A stretch of DNA of 45,487 bases from an uncultured Luminiphilus sp. (GTDB lineage Bacteria; Pseudomonadota; Gammaproteobacteria; Pseudomonadales; Halieaceae), in assembly GCA_943840615.1 (NCBI GenBank), contig CALSVI010000007.1, positions 1 through 45,487 of the forward strand, in the 5' to 3' direction. How positions within the stretch are numbered: position 1 is the first letter of the stretch; every line of letters begins with the position of its first letter. This document shows, piece by piece, positions 1-8,585 of this stretch. The translations under genes were made by a program, and so were the position numbers. The notes beneath the pieces were generated by a model that saw only the letters and a program-made list of their open reading frames with translations, did not search any database and had not been told where the DNA came from.

Positions 1-1662
1 GAAAGTCGACACCTGAAGGTCATTGTAATCGTACTGGAACAGCGATCCGTTGAGGACAACACGGTTATCATTCCAGCTCGACTTCATACCCAGCTCGTAG
101 CTGATTAACTCTTCCTGATCGAAAGGAGGAGAGGTATCCAGCGAATTGGTGCCTCCTGATTTAAATCCTTTGGTCACAGAGCCAAAGATCAACATGTCTT
201 CGTTTGGACGGAACTCAACCGCCACCTTGGGCGTCCAGTCATCCCAACTATCGGTGGTCTCCCGGGATCCGAAGGGGAAGTTGAAGGCATTAGGGTTGGG
301 AACGTTCAGACCCAGCAGCACCGAATTGGGATCGTCGATACGAGGGTCATTTTCGGGAGTAAAAAAGATCAAACCGCGCTCAGAAAAATCTTCTTTTTCC
401 TCGTCGTTATATCGCAGACCTCCGACCAAGCGGAGATTATCTGTGATATCAAAATATACCTCACCGAAGAGCGACAATGCCTCCGTGTCATTCTTCGCGA
501 AAATATTGAAGTTGCCGCCAAAGTTAATCGCCGGTAGCCCGAGGGCCTCCTCTTTATCCTCGGTCATGTAGAAGCCACCAAGCATCCAATTCAGCGGACC
601 ATCGAGATCGGACGATAATCGGATCTCCTGACTGAGCTGCTCTGCCTGTCGTTGGTACTGGGTGTTCGTTACGAATAACTCAACGCCGTCAGTATTGAAG
701 CTAAAGTCATCTTCGAACTCACGATAGCCCGTAATCGACACTAACGACAGGCTATCCGAAAGCTGCCATGACAGCGTCATGGTAAGCCCCGTTGATTCCC
801 AATCTTGATAGGTGTCTAGTTCGTTACGGGTTGAACCAAATCCTGGGTTCGGCAATGCACCGAGCCGCTGGCTAGTGTGCAGATTGTCCCGCCGCATGAC
901 GCTCATATTCCGGCCATCCGATTCCGAATATTCAGCGATGAATTCGGCAGTAAATGTATCGCTCGGTGACAGCGTCAAAACGCCGCGAATGCCATAATTG
1001 GAGCGGTCATCGATCACAGCGCCACCAGCTGGCTCTAAGTCATCGGTAAAGCCGTCATCTCCCGTCCACCGTGCCGCGACCCTATAGCCGGCCGTGTCGG
1101 ATAAAGGACCGCCGACGGCAGCCTCGATTTCCTTGCGATCAAAATTACCGAGATAGCCTCTTACGTAACCCTCGGTCTCCTCCGTGGGCTTGCGAGAGAT
1201 CACGTTAATTACCCCCGCCGTAGCGTTGCGACCGTAGAGGGTTCCTTGTGGACCTCGAAGCACTTCTACCCGCTCTACATCCAGAAATTGGGAAAGTGCC
1301 AGATGGGGACGACCCAGATAAACGCCATCCTGATGGATAGCAACGCTCGAATCCTGGCCAATCCCCAAAAGGTTCGATCCCACACCTCGTATGAAGATTT
1401 GACCCTCCCCTCCAGCACGACTGAAGGACATGCTGGGATCCGCGAGGATCATTGCTTGGGCATCGTTAATATTCATTTCCTGCAGGAAATCGCCCTGATA
1501 AGCTGCTACGGCGACTGCAGCATCCTGAAGGTTCGCCTCACGTTTTTCCGCAGTGACAATGACCTCCTCGAGTGCTCGACCTTCTTCCTGCGCCATTAAT
1601 AATGGCGCCGTAAACCCCAGCGCCGCCGAAAGTCCCGATACAATTAACCGCTGATTTCTCAT
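1..1662 (-). CDS. TonB-dependent receptor, C-terminus cut by the window edge
   Basis: Outer-membrane active-transport receptor powered by TonB. The frame is open from an ATG at 1662 to base 1. It starts with a signal peptide (MRNQRLIVSGLSAALGFTAP, cleavage near LLMAQ), followed by a TonB-box-like segment EEVIVTAEKRE and a plug domain containing IFIRGVG, DGVYLGR and VEVLRGPQGTLYGRN. The beta-barrel strands after it, such as WMLGGFYMTED and LIFGSVTKGFKSGG, resemble receptors for organic substrates more than siderophore receptors. A GAGG Shine-Dalgarno lies 8 nt before the start. It is on the same strand as, and 109 bp downstream of, the glyoxalase-like gene, so it probably serves the HyuAB/MFS locus, perhaps importing its substrate. 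About 553 residues are visible; the last barrel strands are missing. The ligand is unknown. Confidence 0.93.
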   Translation of the reverse strand, partial: MRNQRLIVSGLSAALGFTAPLLMAQEEGRALEEVIVTAEKREANLQDAAVAVAAYQGDFLQEMNINDAQAMILADPSMSFSRAGGEGQIFIRGVGSNLLGIGQDSSVAIHQDGVYLGRPHLALSQFLDVERVEVLRGPQGTLYGRNATAGVINVISRKPTEETEGYVRGYLGNFDRKEIEAAVGGPLSDTAGYRVAARWTGDDGFTDDLEPAGGAVIDDRSNYGIRGVLTLSPSDTFTAEFIAEYSESDGRNMSVMRRDNLHTSQRLGALPNPGFGSTRNELDTYQDWESTGLTMTLSWQLSDSLSLVSITGYREFEDDFSFNTDGVELFVTNTQYQRQAEQLSQEIRLSSDLDGPLNWMLGGFYMTEDKEEALGLPAINFGGNFNIFAKNDTEALSLFGEVYFDITDNLRLVGGLRYNDEEKEDFSERGLIFFTPENDPRIDDPNSVLLGLNVPNPNAFNFPFGSRETTDSWDDWTPKVAVEFRPNEDMLIFGSVTKGFKSGGTNSLDTSPPFDQEELISYELGMKSSWNDNRVVLNGSLFQYDYNDLQVSTF

Positions 1663-1771
1663 AGTACTAACCTCATTCTAATAAGTGACTGCTCCGTAAT
1701 TACCCGCAACTTCATATTTTTACCGCCGTTTACACACACAAAAACTTCTTCACTTTTTTACTAAACCATTT

Positions 1772-2521
1772 CTACCCATCGCTCTGAGGGTTTCGGAAAA
1801 TGAGATTCACGCCAAGCGCGGCAGCGCTCTCGACTTTGACGAAACCGGTGGAGCAATCAAAGACGCCGCCCGTCTCATCGAGACAAGCCTCTAGGTCATC
1901 TACCCACAATTCCACGCTGTGAATGACCTGCGAATCTGAGGTTTGCTCAGTCACGAAACAGGGAATGCCACTCGTCCCCGTGAGATCCTCTGGGAGAGCG
2001 CACGAATAAAATTGCAACCCCGCCATATCTGTGGCGGAGTTGGGATGTTTCTCAGAACCCTGGAACACAGCCGTCTTCGTGAGGTGCTGAACCCAGCCAA
2101 TTAATAGCTGGCTTAGAGGCTGAGGGGCCAGAGAAAACCAACGGAAACGTGCCAATTCTTGCTTCCCATTGCTCAATTGTCGCTCAGCTTCATAGATGGG
2201 CGTGGGGGGGAGTCCCTCAGAGGCTAAGCGTTTATGCGCTGACGCTGCGTCGTCGCACTGCAAGATCAGAATTCTTACGCCACATGGCAACCCAATGTAG
2301 GGCGCCAGATGATGCTCAGGCTGGCAGTTCTCCACAGCTGTCAGCTCTATGTAAGTCTCGTTAAACATCACGTGGGCGCTAAATTGCTCCCCCTGCTCGA
2401 CCCCTGTTCCGGCACTGAGTCGCTCCGGCTCCGTCACAGAAAAACCCAGCTCGCGATAAGCATTGACCATCGTCTTGATGTCACGACCGAGTATCCCTAT
2501 GTGATCCACCGGCAACATCAT
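1772..2521 (-). CDS. VOC (glyoxalase-like) family protein
   Basis: 249 residues. The N-terminus LPVDHIGILGRDIKTMVNAY is typical of a vicinal-oxygen-chelate half-domain of the Glyoxalase_3 type, and the second half has a further weak betaalphabeta repeat (IHSVELWVDDLEACLDETGG). VOC proteins bind a divalent metal and act as epimerases, lyases, dioxygenases or isomerases; which reaction applies cannot be read here. The ATG at 2521 overlaps the TGA of the upstream MFS gene by four bases (ATGA), so translation is coupled and the protein belongs to the hyuA-hyuB-MFS operon. Pseudomonas itaconate loci also carry a gene once annotated as ring-cleaving dioxygenase/VOC, a possible but weak parallel. 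Confidence 0.8.
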   Translation of the reverse strand: MMLPVDHIGILGRDIKTMVNAYRELGFSVTEPERLSAGTGVEQGEQFSAHVMFNETYIELTAVENCQPEHHLAPYIGLPCGVRILILQCDDAASAHKRLASEGLPPTPIYEAERQLSNGKQELARFRWFSLAPQPLSQLLIGWVQHLTKTAVFQGSEKHPNSATDMAGLQFYSCALPEDLTGTSGIPCFVTEQTSDSQVIHSVELWVDDLEACLDETGGVFDCSTGFVKVESAAALGVNLIFRNPQSDG

Positions 2522-3861
2522 GGCTCACCCGCCAGCAGTGATTGATACGCCTTTTGATAAGGCTTAACCGTCAGTGCCAGAAGAACCAAGCACATGGCCC
2601 CTGCTATTAGCGCGATGGTCGACATCGCCCAGTGAAGCTTCATTGGGTCACGGTAGACATAATCAGTTAACAACGCCGTAGCGGTACCGCCGAAACCTAT
2701 GCCGGTGAGGTTGACGATAAAAAGGTATAGCGCGGAGACCTGCGCTCTCATTCTGGCAGGCGTAATAATCTGCAAAGAGGTCGCTGCAGGGCCAAAGGGG
2801 AAACTGGCAAAAAACAGTAACGGCACGAACAAGAGAAGCGCAGTGTCGGGCGTTCGCATAACAGGGGCGGCCACAGCGAACGGCAGCAAGCAGGCGCAGC
2901 CGATTAATCCCGCTCTAATCGGCGCTGCCGTGGCGTTTTTTCTGGTCAGCCAGTCGCTCAATGCGCCGCCGCTCAGAATACCAGCGCCTCCAGCGAGCGC
3001 AGCTATTACCCCGAGCTTGATACCGATCTCTGCGCGCTCCATACCATGGATGCGTATGAATAACTCAGGGGCCCAGGCAAGGATCGCATTGAAGAGCAGA
3101 GTGACCATTGCGAAGCCAAAAAAATGACTAAGGTAGAGTCTTCTGTGCCCTCGCAGCCATTCCAAGATAGCGCGATTGGACATTCTTGTGGCGGCGACTT
3201 CACCAGTGAGGCTTTTACGCTCTGGTTCTGCAAGGGTCAGCACCAGTGCTGCCACTAATAAACCGGGGAGGCCGACAATGACGAAGGTCGCCTGCCATGA
3301 CGTGAGGTGCCCCAGAACGGGAAAACTCATCCCACCCGACGCCTCAAGAGCACTCACTAATAGGCCACCGATAATAAAAGACAGTCCGATACCGATGAAA
3401 ACGCCGCTCGAATAAACGCCAATCGCTCTTCCGAGTCGCGCAGGCGTAAAGCGGTCAGAGAGCAACGAGTAAGCTGCGGGTGACAGGGCTGCCTCCCCCA
3501 CCCCCACCATCACCCGCGCGGTAAACAAATGAAGAAAATTCTTCGCCATACCACTGGCCATGGTGGCGATCGACCACAACGCCACACCGATCGCGATCAG
3601 CTTGGTGCGATTACGATTGTCGGCAAAGCGTGCCAGAGGAATCCCAAGTAAGGTATAGAAAAGCGCAAAGGCGAGACCAGCCAGCAAGCTGAACTCTGTG
3701 TCCGTCAGATCAAGGTCTCGTTTAATCGGCCCCACCATAAGAGACAATATCTGGCGGTCAATATAAGAAAACAGGTACGCCAAAGTCAGGACCGCAACGC
3801 TGTACCACGCGACAGCGTCACGACCTGACTCCCGACTCACTGGCTTCGAGTGATCTGTCAT
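2518..3861 (-). CDS. MFS transporter (Spinster/hexuronate-like)
   Basis: 447-residue inner-membrane secondary transporter. About 12 hydrophobic segments are visible, starting with VAVLTLAYLFSYIDRQILSL, a hallmark of the Spns/organic-acid branch of the major facilitator superfamily. The loop-2 motif is ARFADNRNRTK and the second-half motif is GALSDWLTRKN. The ATG at 3861 overlaps hyuB by four bases and the TGA overlaps the VOC gene by four bases, so it is the third cistron of a tightly coupled operon. Context suggests import of the hydantoinase substrate, or import or export of a small carboxylic acid. Substrate specificity is not visible from sequence. Confidence 0.88.
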   Translation of the reverse strand: MTDHSKPVSRESGRDAVAWYSVAVLTLAYLFSYIDRQILSLMVGPIKRDLDLTDTEFSLLAGLAFALFYTLLGIPLARFADNRNRTKLIAIGVALWSIATMASGMAKNFLHLFTARVMVGVGEAALSPAAYSLLSDRFTPARLGRAIGVYSSGVFIGIGLSFIIGGLLVSALEASGGMSFPVLGHLTSWQATFVIVGLPGLLVAALVLTLAEPERKSLTGEVAATRMSNRAILEWLRGHRRLYLSHFFGFAMVTLLFNAILAWAPELFIRIHGMERAEIGIKLGVIAALAGGAGILSGGALSDWLTRKNATAAPIRAGLIGCACLLPFAVAAPVMRTPDTALLLFVPLLFFASFPFGPAATSLQIITPARMRAQVSALYLFIVNLTGIGFGGTATALLTDYVYRDPMKLHWAMSTIALIAGAMCLVLLALTVKPYQKAYQSLLAGEP

Positions 3862-5702
3862 CGATCAGCCTCTGCTCTAGTGGCCCGCAGCGCGAGAGTG
3901 CCTTCCTTATCCAGCGATTTCCCGCAGGGAAGGATTATTACCGCATAAATTGCTTTAGCCTCATCAGGGCTGAGCAAACCGTTCTCTACGTCTGTCTGCA
4001 CCAACATTGGGTCACGTTCGAGTGGATCTCCGTATCCCGCACCCGAAACCAACGAAATTTCCAATGCATCTCCAGTCGCGAATAGATGATTCGATATTTT
4101 GGCCGGTAATGAGTGTCTATCGCCGTTCGCGGTTATGTGGGTAACGCTCCCAGCACGACCCGAAGCGCCACCGAAGAGTCCACGAGGAGGATCGATGGAC
4201 CGGTTATCTCCAGTAGAGCTCGCATGGGTGGGCGCGAGAAAGCGCCAAATTTTGCGCGCACCGATTCCACCGCGCCATTTGCCCGCACCATGAGCAGCAT
4301 CCTGTAACTCATAGTGCTCGCAGCGCAGCGGTGAGGTTAATTCCATTTCCTCAATGGGATTGTTCCGCGTATTGGCCATCAAGTTATCTACTGCGTCAAG
4401 TCCATCAGACTGGAGACTTCCACCATAAGCCCCCTCATTCACTTCGACCGTAACCCAATAGTCATCGGCGCCGGCGTCAGATTCGGCGGAATACACAAAG
4501 CAGGAGACATTCGCCGAATTTCCTGCCGTGACGGCTCCCGGCAATACGTCGGCGAGAGCCAGCATCAACTGGTCGGGAATTCGGTTTATCTGGGTGAACC
4601 GCGCCTCACAACCTCGAGGTGGGTTGGGGTTAAAAATAGAACCCTTGGGCGCATAAACATGTACCGGCCGAAAAGCCCCATCGTTTTGCGGAACGCCGAG
4701 ACTTTCAGCTGACTCAGGCAATAAGCAGCTGCGCACTGCAAAGTTAGCTGTAGGGAGGACACTCCCTTCAAAGGGACAGTTAAACCCTGTCGAGACTTGT
4801 TCATTCGAACCAGACAAATCGATCAAAATATCTGAACCGCTTACCACCACGGTGGTAGCGATTTTCAGGGGCTCGCCCCAGTGTTTTCCATCATCCTCCA
4901 ACCAGCCGTCAGGCGCCTGATAGACCCCATCAGGCACTTCAGCAATGCGCTGGCGAAGGAGCCTCTCGCTATAGTCCATCCACTCTTCGACACAGGTCAT
5001 CACAACATCCAGCCCGTATTTGCGAGTAAGCCCCGCAAACCGGTCGCGTCCTAGCTCACAACTCGCAATCATTGCCTCGAGGTCGCCAGTATTAGCCTCT
5101 GGAGTCCTGACGTTAGACATCAGCAGTGACCACACGCCCTGAACGCGCTGCCCCCCGTCGCAAATTTTTACCGCATCGATTAATTGTCCTTCTGCAAAGC
5201 AGTCTGGGACATCAACCGAGAAGCCGGGGTTGGCCGCACCAATATCCACCATATGACCGGTACAACCCGCGAAGCCGATATGCACACCGTCGATAAACAG
5301 GGGCACTAACACACCATAATCAGGGCTATGCGATGCACCGTGGTAGGGATGGTTATGAAGTATCACATCGCCTTCTCGGTAGTGTCCCTGATGGATACGC
5401 TCCACGCCCTTCACATAGGCCGGCAGAGAGCCACAATGCATGGGGGTCGAATCGCTTTCGCAGATTTGACGACCATGAAAGTCAATCAACCCTGCGCCTA
5501 TATCCCTAGATTCACGAATGATGCTCGAGTACGCCATGCGAAAAATGAGCTCCGCCATTTCACTCGCAATAGCGCGCAAAGCCCCTCCGACGACCTGCAC
5601 TGTGACAGGGTCCACTGCAACGCGCTGCCAACGTTGCTCATTCGACTTGCCGACCGCAGTCGAGGAGGCCTTATCCCATGCCGCTGACCAATCAGGCTGC
5701 AT
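3858..5702 (-). CDS. hyuB: Hydantoinase B / oxoprolinase family subunit (copy 1)
   Basis: 614 residues, the usual length for HyuB (PF02538). The family is the beta subunit of ATP-dependent N-methylhydantoinase, 5-oxoprolinase and acetone or acetophenone carboxylase-type enzymes. Diagnostic stretches are the N-terminal DPVTVQVVGGALRAIASEM, HNHPYHGASHSPDYGV near residue 115, the Gly-rich GGVGARKIW-like element GGIGARKIWRF, and the C-terminal GAGYGDPLERD. Its start overlaps the end of hyuA by 11 nt and its end overlaps the MFS gene by 4 nt. With hyuA it should form a cytosolic complex that uses ATP to open a cyclic amide or carboxylate-activated carbonyl. No acetone-carboxylase-like gamma subunit is nearby, which favours hydrolysis over carboxylation. 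Confidence 0.92.
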   Translation of the reverse strand: MQPDWSAAWDKASSTAVGKSNEQRWQRVAVDPVTVQVVGGALRAIASEMAELIFRMAYSSIIRESRDIGAGLIDFHGRQICESDSTPMHCGSLPAYVKGVERIHQGHYREGDVILHNHPYHGASHSPDYGVLVPLFIDGVHIGFAGCTGHMVDIGAANPGFSVDVPDCFAEGQLIDAVKICDGGQRVQGVWSLLMSNVRTPEANTGDLEAMIASCELGRDRFAGLTRKYGLDVVMTCVEEWMDYSERLLRQRIAEVPDGVYQAPDGWLEDDGKHWGEPLKIATTVVVSGSDILIDLSGSNEQVSTGFNCPFEGSVLPTANFAVRSCLLPESAESLGVPQNDGAFRPVHVYAPKGSIFNPNPPRGCEARFTQINRIPDQLMLALADVLPGAVTAGNSANVSCFVYSAESDAGADDYWVTVEVNEGAYGGSLQSDGLDAVDNLMANTRNNPIEEMELTSPLRCEHYELQDAAHGAGKWRGGIGARKIWRFLAPTHASSTGDNRSIDPPRGLFGGASGRAGSVTHITANGDRHSLPAKISNHLFATGDALEISLVSGAGYGDPLERDPMLVQTDVENGLLSPDEAKAIYAVIILPCGKSLDKEGTLALRATRAEADR

Positions 5703-7782
5703 GAGCGAGCGCCTCTTGCAGGTCTATGACGAGATGCCCATCAGGCAGCACATTCAAAACGGCACCGGGTGGCACAATCGTGGTGGTATCCAACTGTTCT
5801 AAAATCGCCGGCCCAGTAATGCGTGCGCCCGACTCAAGGCCGTCCCGAATGAAATATTGTGTATCGAGCCACTGCGGGGTTTGAGCACCCGGGAACAATG
5901 CCATCCCGTTGAACGCTGACGACTTGGTTGAGGTTGGCACCCACTCTAGCTGACCGATTGGCGGGATCTGGCCCACCCCAATCGCACGCAAGTTCACCAA
6001 CATCACCGGCTTGTCCTCAAAAGCCCGCTGATAGGCTCGCCGGTGCGCCTGATGAAAGGCCTCGGTAGTTGACTGCAGCCACATGATGGCATCATCCAAC
6101 TCGGGGAGCGTCACGCCCAACTCGTAACCCTGCCCCACATAACGACAGTCAGCGACGAATCGCACGCTGATCGCCTCTAACTCGAGGCCCTCCCCAATCA
6201 ATTCCGACGTCACCGCCGAGGCAAGGCTGTCCATTTGGTCACGCAGTGAGTCGACGTCCGCCTCGTCCAGTCGCCGCCATATGGTTGTCTGACGGCTGGA
6301 GTGCATATCAGTGCACAGCAAACCTCCTGCCGCACCGACACCCGCGGTCGGTGGTATTACGACCGTCCGGATATTCAGTTGCTGTGCGACGGGCACGGCA
6401 AATGCGCCACCCGCTCCACCATAAGCCACCATACAAAATTCTCGCGGATCAAAACCTCTCGCAACACTGCCCACCCTTACCGCTTCGGCCATGTTGTGGA
6501 CGGCAATTTCAAAAATCCCTAGCGCCGCCTGATCTAGAGTGATTCCGAGGGGCTCAGCAATCCGCCTGCGGATCGCGTCTTCAGCCAACTCGCGCTTAAT
6601 TTCCAGACCAGATTCGACCAATCCTTCTTGCCGGTACCAACCCATGGTGACCAGCGCGTCGGTGACAGTGGGATACTGCCCACCCCGCCCGTAGCATGCC
6701 GGGCCGGGTTCAGCGCCAGCACTTTGCGGTCCAACCCGAAACATACCTCCCGAGTCGATCCAGGCGATCGATCCGCCGCCAGCCCCGATAGTGCCGATAT
6801 CGCACATTGGCACCATCGCGTCATAGCCCGCTATTTGGTTATCCAGCAAATGCTTCATGCGCATCTCGCGCCTTGGAGCAACGCCAATATCAGCAGACGT
6901 GCCGCCAACATCAAGCGTGATTACGTTCTCGATGTCTAAATCCGTAGCACACTGAATACCTGCAACTAAAGCCCCTACCGGTCCCGACAAAAGCAGCGAT
7001 ACTGGACGCTTGGTGGCCTCTCCGACACCTATTACTCCGCCTGCGGAAGTCATCAGACACAAATCTGCGCCAAACCCCAATTTTCGGAGTCCGTCGCTCA
7101 GCTGAGAGAGATATTCACTGGTACCAGGCCCTACATAGGCGTTTAGTGCTGTGGTCGACATGCGCTCGTATTCTCGATACAAGCTGATGATGTCGTGACT
7201 TACCGACACAAAGAGATCGGGGCAATGCTCTCGAAAAATTGCCTCAATGCGTGCTTCATGTGCCGGATTTAGATAGGCGTGAAGGCAGCAAATCGCCACC
7301 GCTTGGACGGACTGGGCTGCTCGCAATTGCTGCGCGATCTCCACTACCGCCTTCTCATCCAGCGGCACAACAATCTCTCCCGTTGGAGCACTGATTCGCC
7401 CTGACACACCAAATCGCAATCTTCTCTCTACCAATGGGCGGCTCTGTCGCGGTAAGTCTTGATTATGAGCAAAATTTAACGGGCGACTTTTTCTGCCGAT
7501 ATGCAGTACATCCCTAAACCCCTCATTGGTGATTAGCGCAACGGAAGCGCCCTTACCTTCGAGCAAGGTATTCGTTGCGACGGTCGTGCCGTGCAGGATC
7601 AGGTCGATCTCGCTAAGCGACACCCCGGACTTGTCGCAGAGCTCCAAGATGCCCCCCACTCCTGCCCGAGAGTGATCGTCCGGGGTAGAGGCCAGCTTGT
7701 GAATCACTCGGCGGCGGGCCTCATCGTCCCAAAACACGAAGTCCGTAAAAGTCCCACCAATGTCGATACCAATGCGCTTCAA
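5692..7782 (-). CDS. hyuA: Hydantoinase A / oxoprolinase family subunit (copy 1)
   Basis: ATP-binding subunit of an ATP-dependent hydantoinase/oxoprolinase-type enzyme (actin-like ATPase fold). Visible motifs are RIGIDIGGTFTDFVF at the N-terminus, HGTTVATNTLLEGKG, VITLDVGGTSADIGVAP (phosphate 2) and GTIGAGGGSIAWID. I chose the TTG at 7782, which puts the family N-terminus KRIGIDIGG at residue 2 and gives 696 residues, with GGTGG-like pairing (GGTGG/GGTCTGCG) just upstream. A longer TTG-initiated frame reaches 7836, but its extra 18 residues are unlike the family and would bury the perfect palindrome at 7799-7810 inside the gene. First cistron of hyuA-hyuB-MFS-VOC, and 57 bp downstream of gntR on the same strand. 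Confidence 0.92.
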   Translation of the reverse strand: MKRIGIDIGGTFTDFVFWDDEARRRVIHKLASTPDDHSRAGVGGILELCDKSGVSLSEIDLILHGTTVATNTLLEGKGASVALITNEGFRDVLHIGRKSRPLNFAHNQDLPRQSRPLVERRLRFGVSGRISAPTGEIVVPLDEKAVVEIAQQLRAAQSVQAVAICCLHAYLNPAHEARIEAIFREHCPDLFVSVSHDIISLYREYERMSTTALNAYVGPGTSEYLSQLSDGLRKLGFGADLCLMTSAGGVIGVGEATKRPVSLLLSGPVGALVAGIQCATDLDIENVITLDVGGTSADIGVAPRREMRMKHLLDNQIAGYDAMVPMCDIGTIGAGGGSIAWIDSGGMFRVGPQSAGAEPGPACYGRGGQYPTVTDALVTMGWYRQEGLVESGLEIKRELAEDAIRRRIAEPLGITLDQAALGIFEIAVHNMAEAVRVGSVARGFDPREFCMVAYGGAGGAFAVPVAQQLNIRTVVIPPTAGVGAAGGLLCTDMHSSRQTTIWRRLDEADVDSLRDQMDSLASAVTSELIGEGLELEAISVRFVADCRYVGQGYELGVTLPELDDAIMWLQSTTEAFHQAHRRAYQRAFEDKPVMLVNLRAIGVGQIPPIGQLEWVPTSTKSSAFNGMALFPGAQTPQWLDTQYFIRDGLESGARITGPAILEQLDTTTIVPPGAVLNVLPDGHLVIDLQEALAHAA

Positions 7783-7798
7783 CGCAGACCACCGACAT

Positions 7799-7810
7799 TT
7801 GGTATACCAA
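7799..7810. promoter_or_regulatory. Putative GntR/FCD operator before hyuA
   Basis: Perfect 12-bp palindrome TTGGTATACCAA, ending 16 bp before the preferred hyuA TTG start. The GTATAC core recurs between gntR and prpD (8531-8542) and before the amidase (11298-11308). Palindromes of this GGTATACC type are known targets of FadR/FCD-subfamily GntR regulators, and such a regulator is the adjacent gene. Binding is inferred. Confidence 0.6.
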
Positions 7811-7839
7811 AAAGGTGTGGCACAGGCATTCTGCAACCG

Positions 7840-8475
7840 CTAAACATGGATCGACCCTGTCGCCCGCCCCGATAAGACATGCGCACGCATCGATGATGCC
7901 GCCCAATCCTCATCCCCCGCCTCAATCGCCTCAACTATCGTTTCGTGCTGCCTGAGCGAGCGCTCAAAATGGCTCTGGTTATAGTGGCTGAATGCAGTGC
8001 TCAACACCCTCAGGTCGCAGGTTGAACGCAACATAGCAACCAAACGACGGTTCCCTGTCGATTCGGCAATCGCCAGATGGAAAGCGTGATCAAGGCTCAC
8101 GTATTGCGTCGGGTCCACTCTGTCTTGATCCAGAACTGCCCGCATGTCTGCTAGAAGCCTTCTCAGCACTAACTGCGCTGCTCGCCCTGAGTTGCGCGCA
8201 GCCACACCCGCTACAGTGGTCTCTAATACAACCCCCACCTCGAAAATCTCAGCGAGCTCTGCATCGGAAAGCTGACTCACGATCACACCACGGTGAGGTC
8301 GATTTTCCACCAACCCCTCGGCGGTCAGCCTACGCAGGGCCTCGCGAATTGGGGTCCGGCTGACGGCCAATTCATGGCATAGCTGTCTTTCAATGAGCCT
8401 CGCGCCAGGACGAATCAGCCCTTGGCGAATGCTCTGGTAAATGGATTCATAGGCCTTTTCCGCCGCTGCGCTCAT
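7840..8475 (-). CDS. GntR family transcriptional regulator, FadR/FCD subfamily
   Basis: 211 residues. The N-terminal winged helix spans about residues 8-75, with the GntR signature SRTPIREALRRLTAEGLVEN followed by RPHRGVIVSQLS. The C-terminal all-helical FCD effector domain includes SLDHAFHLAIAESTGNRR (metal or effector-binding Asp/His positions) and HETIVEAIEAGDEDWAAS. Start ATG at 8475 has a GGAG 7 nt upstream. It sits between the hyu operon (same strand, downstream) and prpD (divergent), and GTATAC-core palindromes lie on both sides, so it most likely represses both units and itself until a small carboxylic acid binds. The effector is unknown. Confidence 0.92.
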   Translation of the reverse strand: MSAAAEKAYESIYQSIRQGLIRPGARLIERQLCHELAVSRTPIREALRRLTAEGLVENRPHRGVIVSQLSDAELAEIFEVGVVLETTVAGVAARNSGRAAQLVLRRLLADMRAVLDQDRVDPTQYVSLDHAFHLAIAESTGNRRLVAMLRSTCDLRVLSTAFSHYNQSHFERSLRQHETIVEAIEAGDEDWAASSMRAHVLSGRATGSIHV

Positions 8476-8530
8476 AAAGCACTCCGTTCTGCGCTATCTA
8501 GAATCATGAAACAACGCTCGCTGGCATCAA

Positions 8531-8542
8531 ATGGTATACAAT
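8531..8542. promoter_or_regulatory. Putative GntR/FCD operator between gntR and prpD
   Basis: ATGGTATACAAT has the same GTATAC core as the palindrome before hyuA, with a TACAAT -10-like hexamer (8537-8542) embedded for the rightward gene. It lies in the 110-bp divergent interval between the FCD regulator and the MmgE/PrpD gene, placed to control both. Not palindromic at its outermost bases. Confidence 0.5.
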
Positions 8543-8585
8543 CAAGGGCCTTTAAGCACGCATAAATGAATGAAAAAAATCGCGC

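Noticed and set aside
146..1599. Several plus-strand open frames opposite the first TonB receptor
   Set aside because: They are shadow frames of the receptor on the other strand, without protein-family patterns or ribosome sites.
6361..6376. CGTCCGGATATT inside hyuA as an extra regulon operator
   Set aside because: Only the left half matches TGTCCGGACA and it lies in the middle of a coding region.
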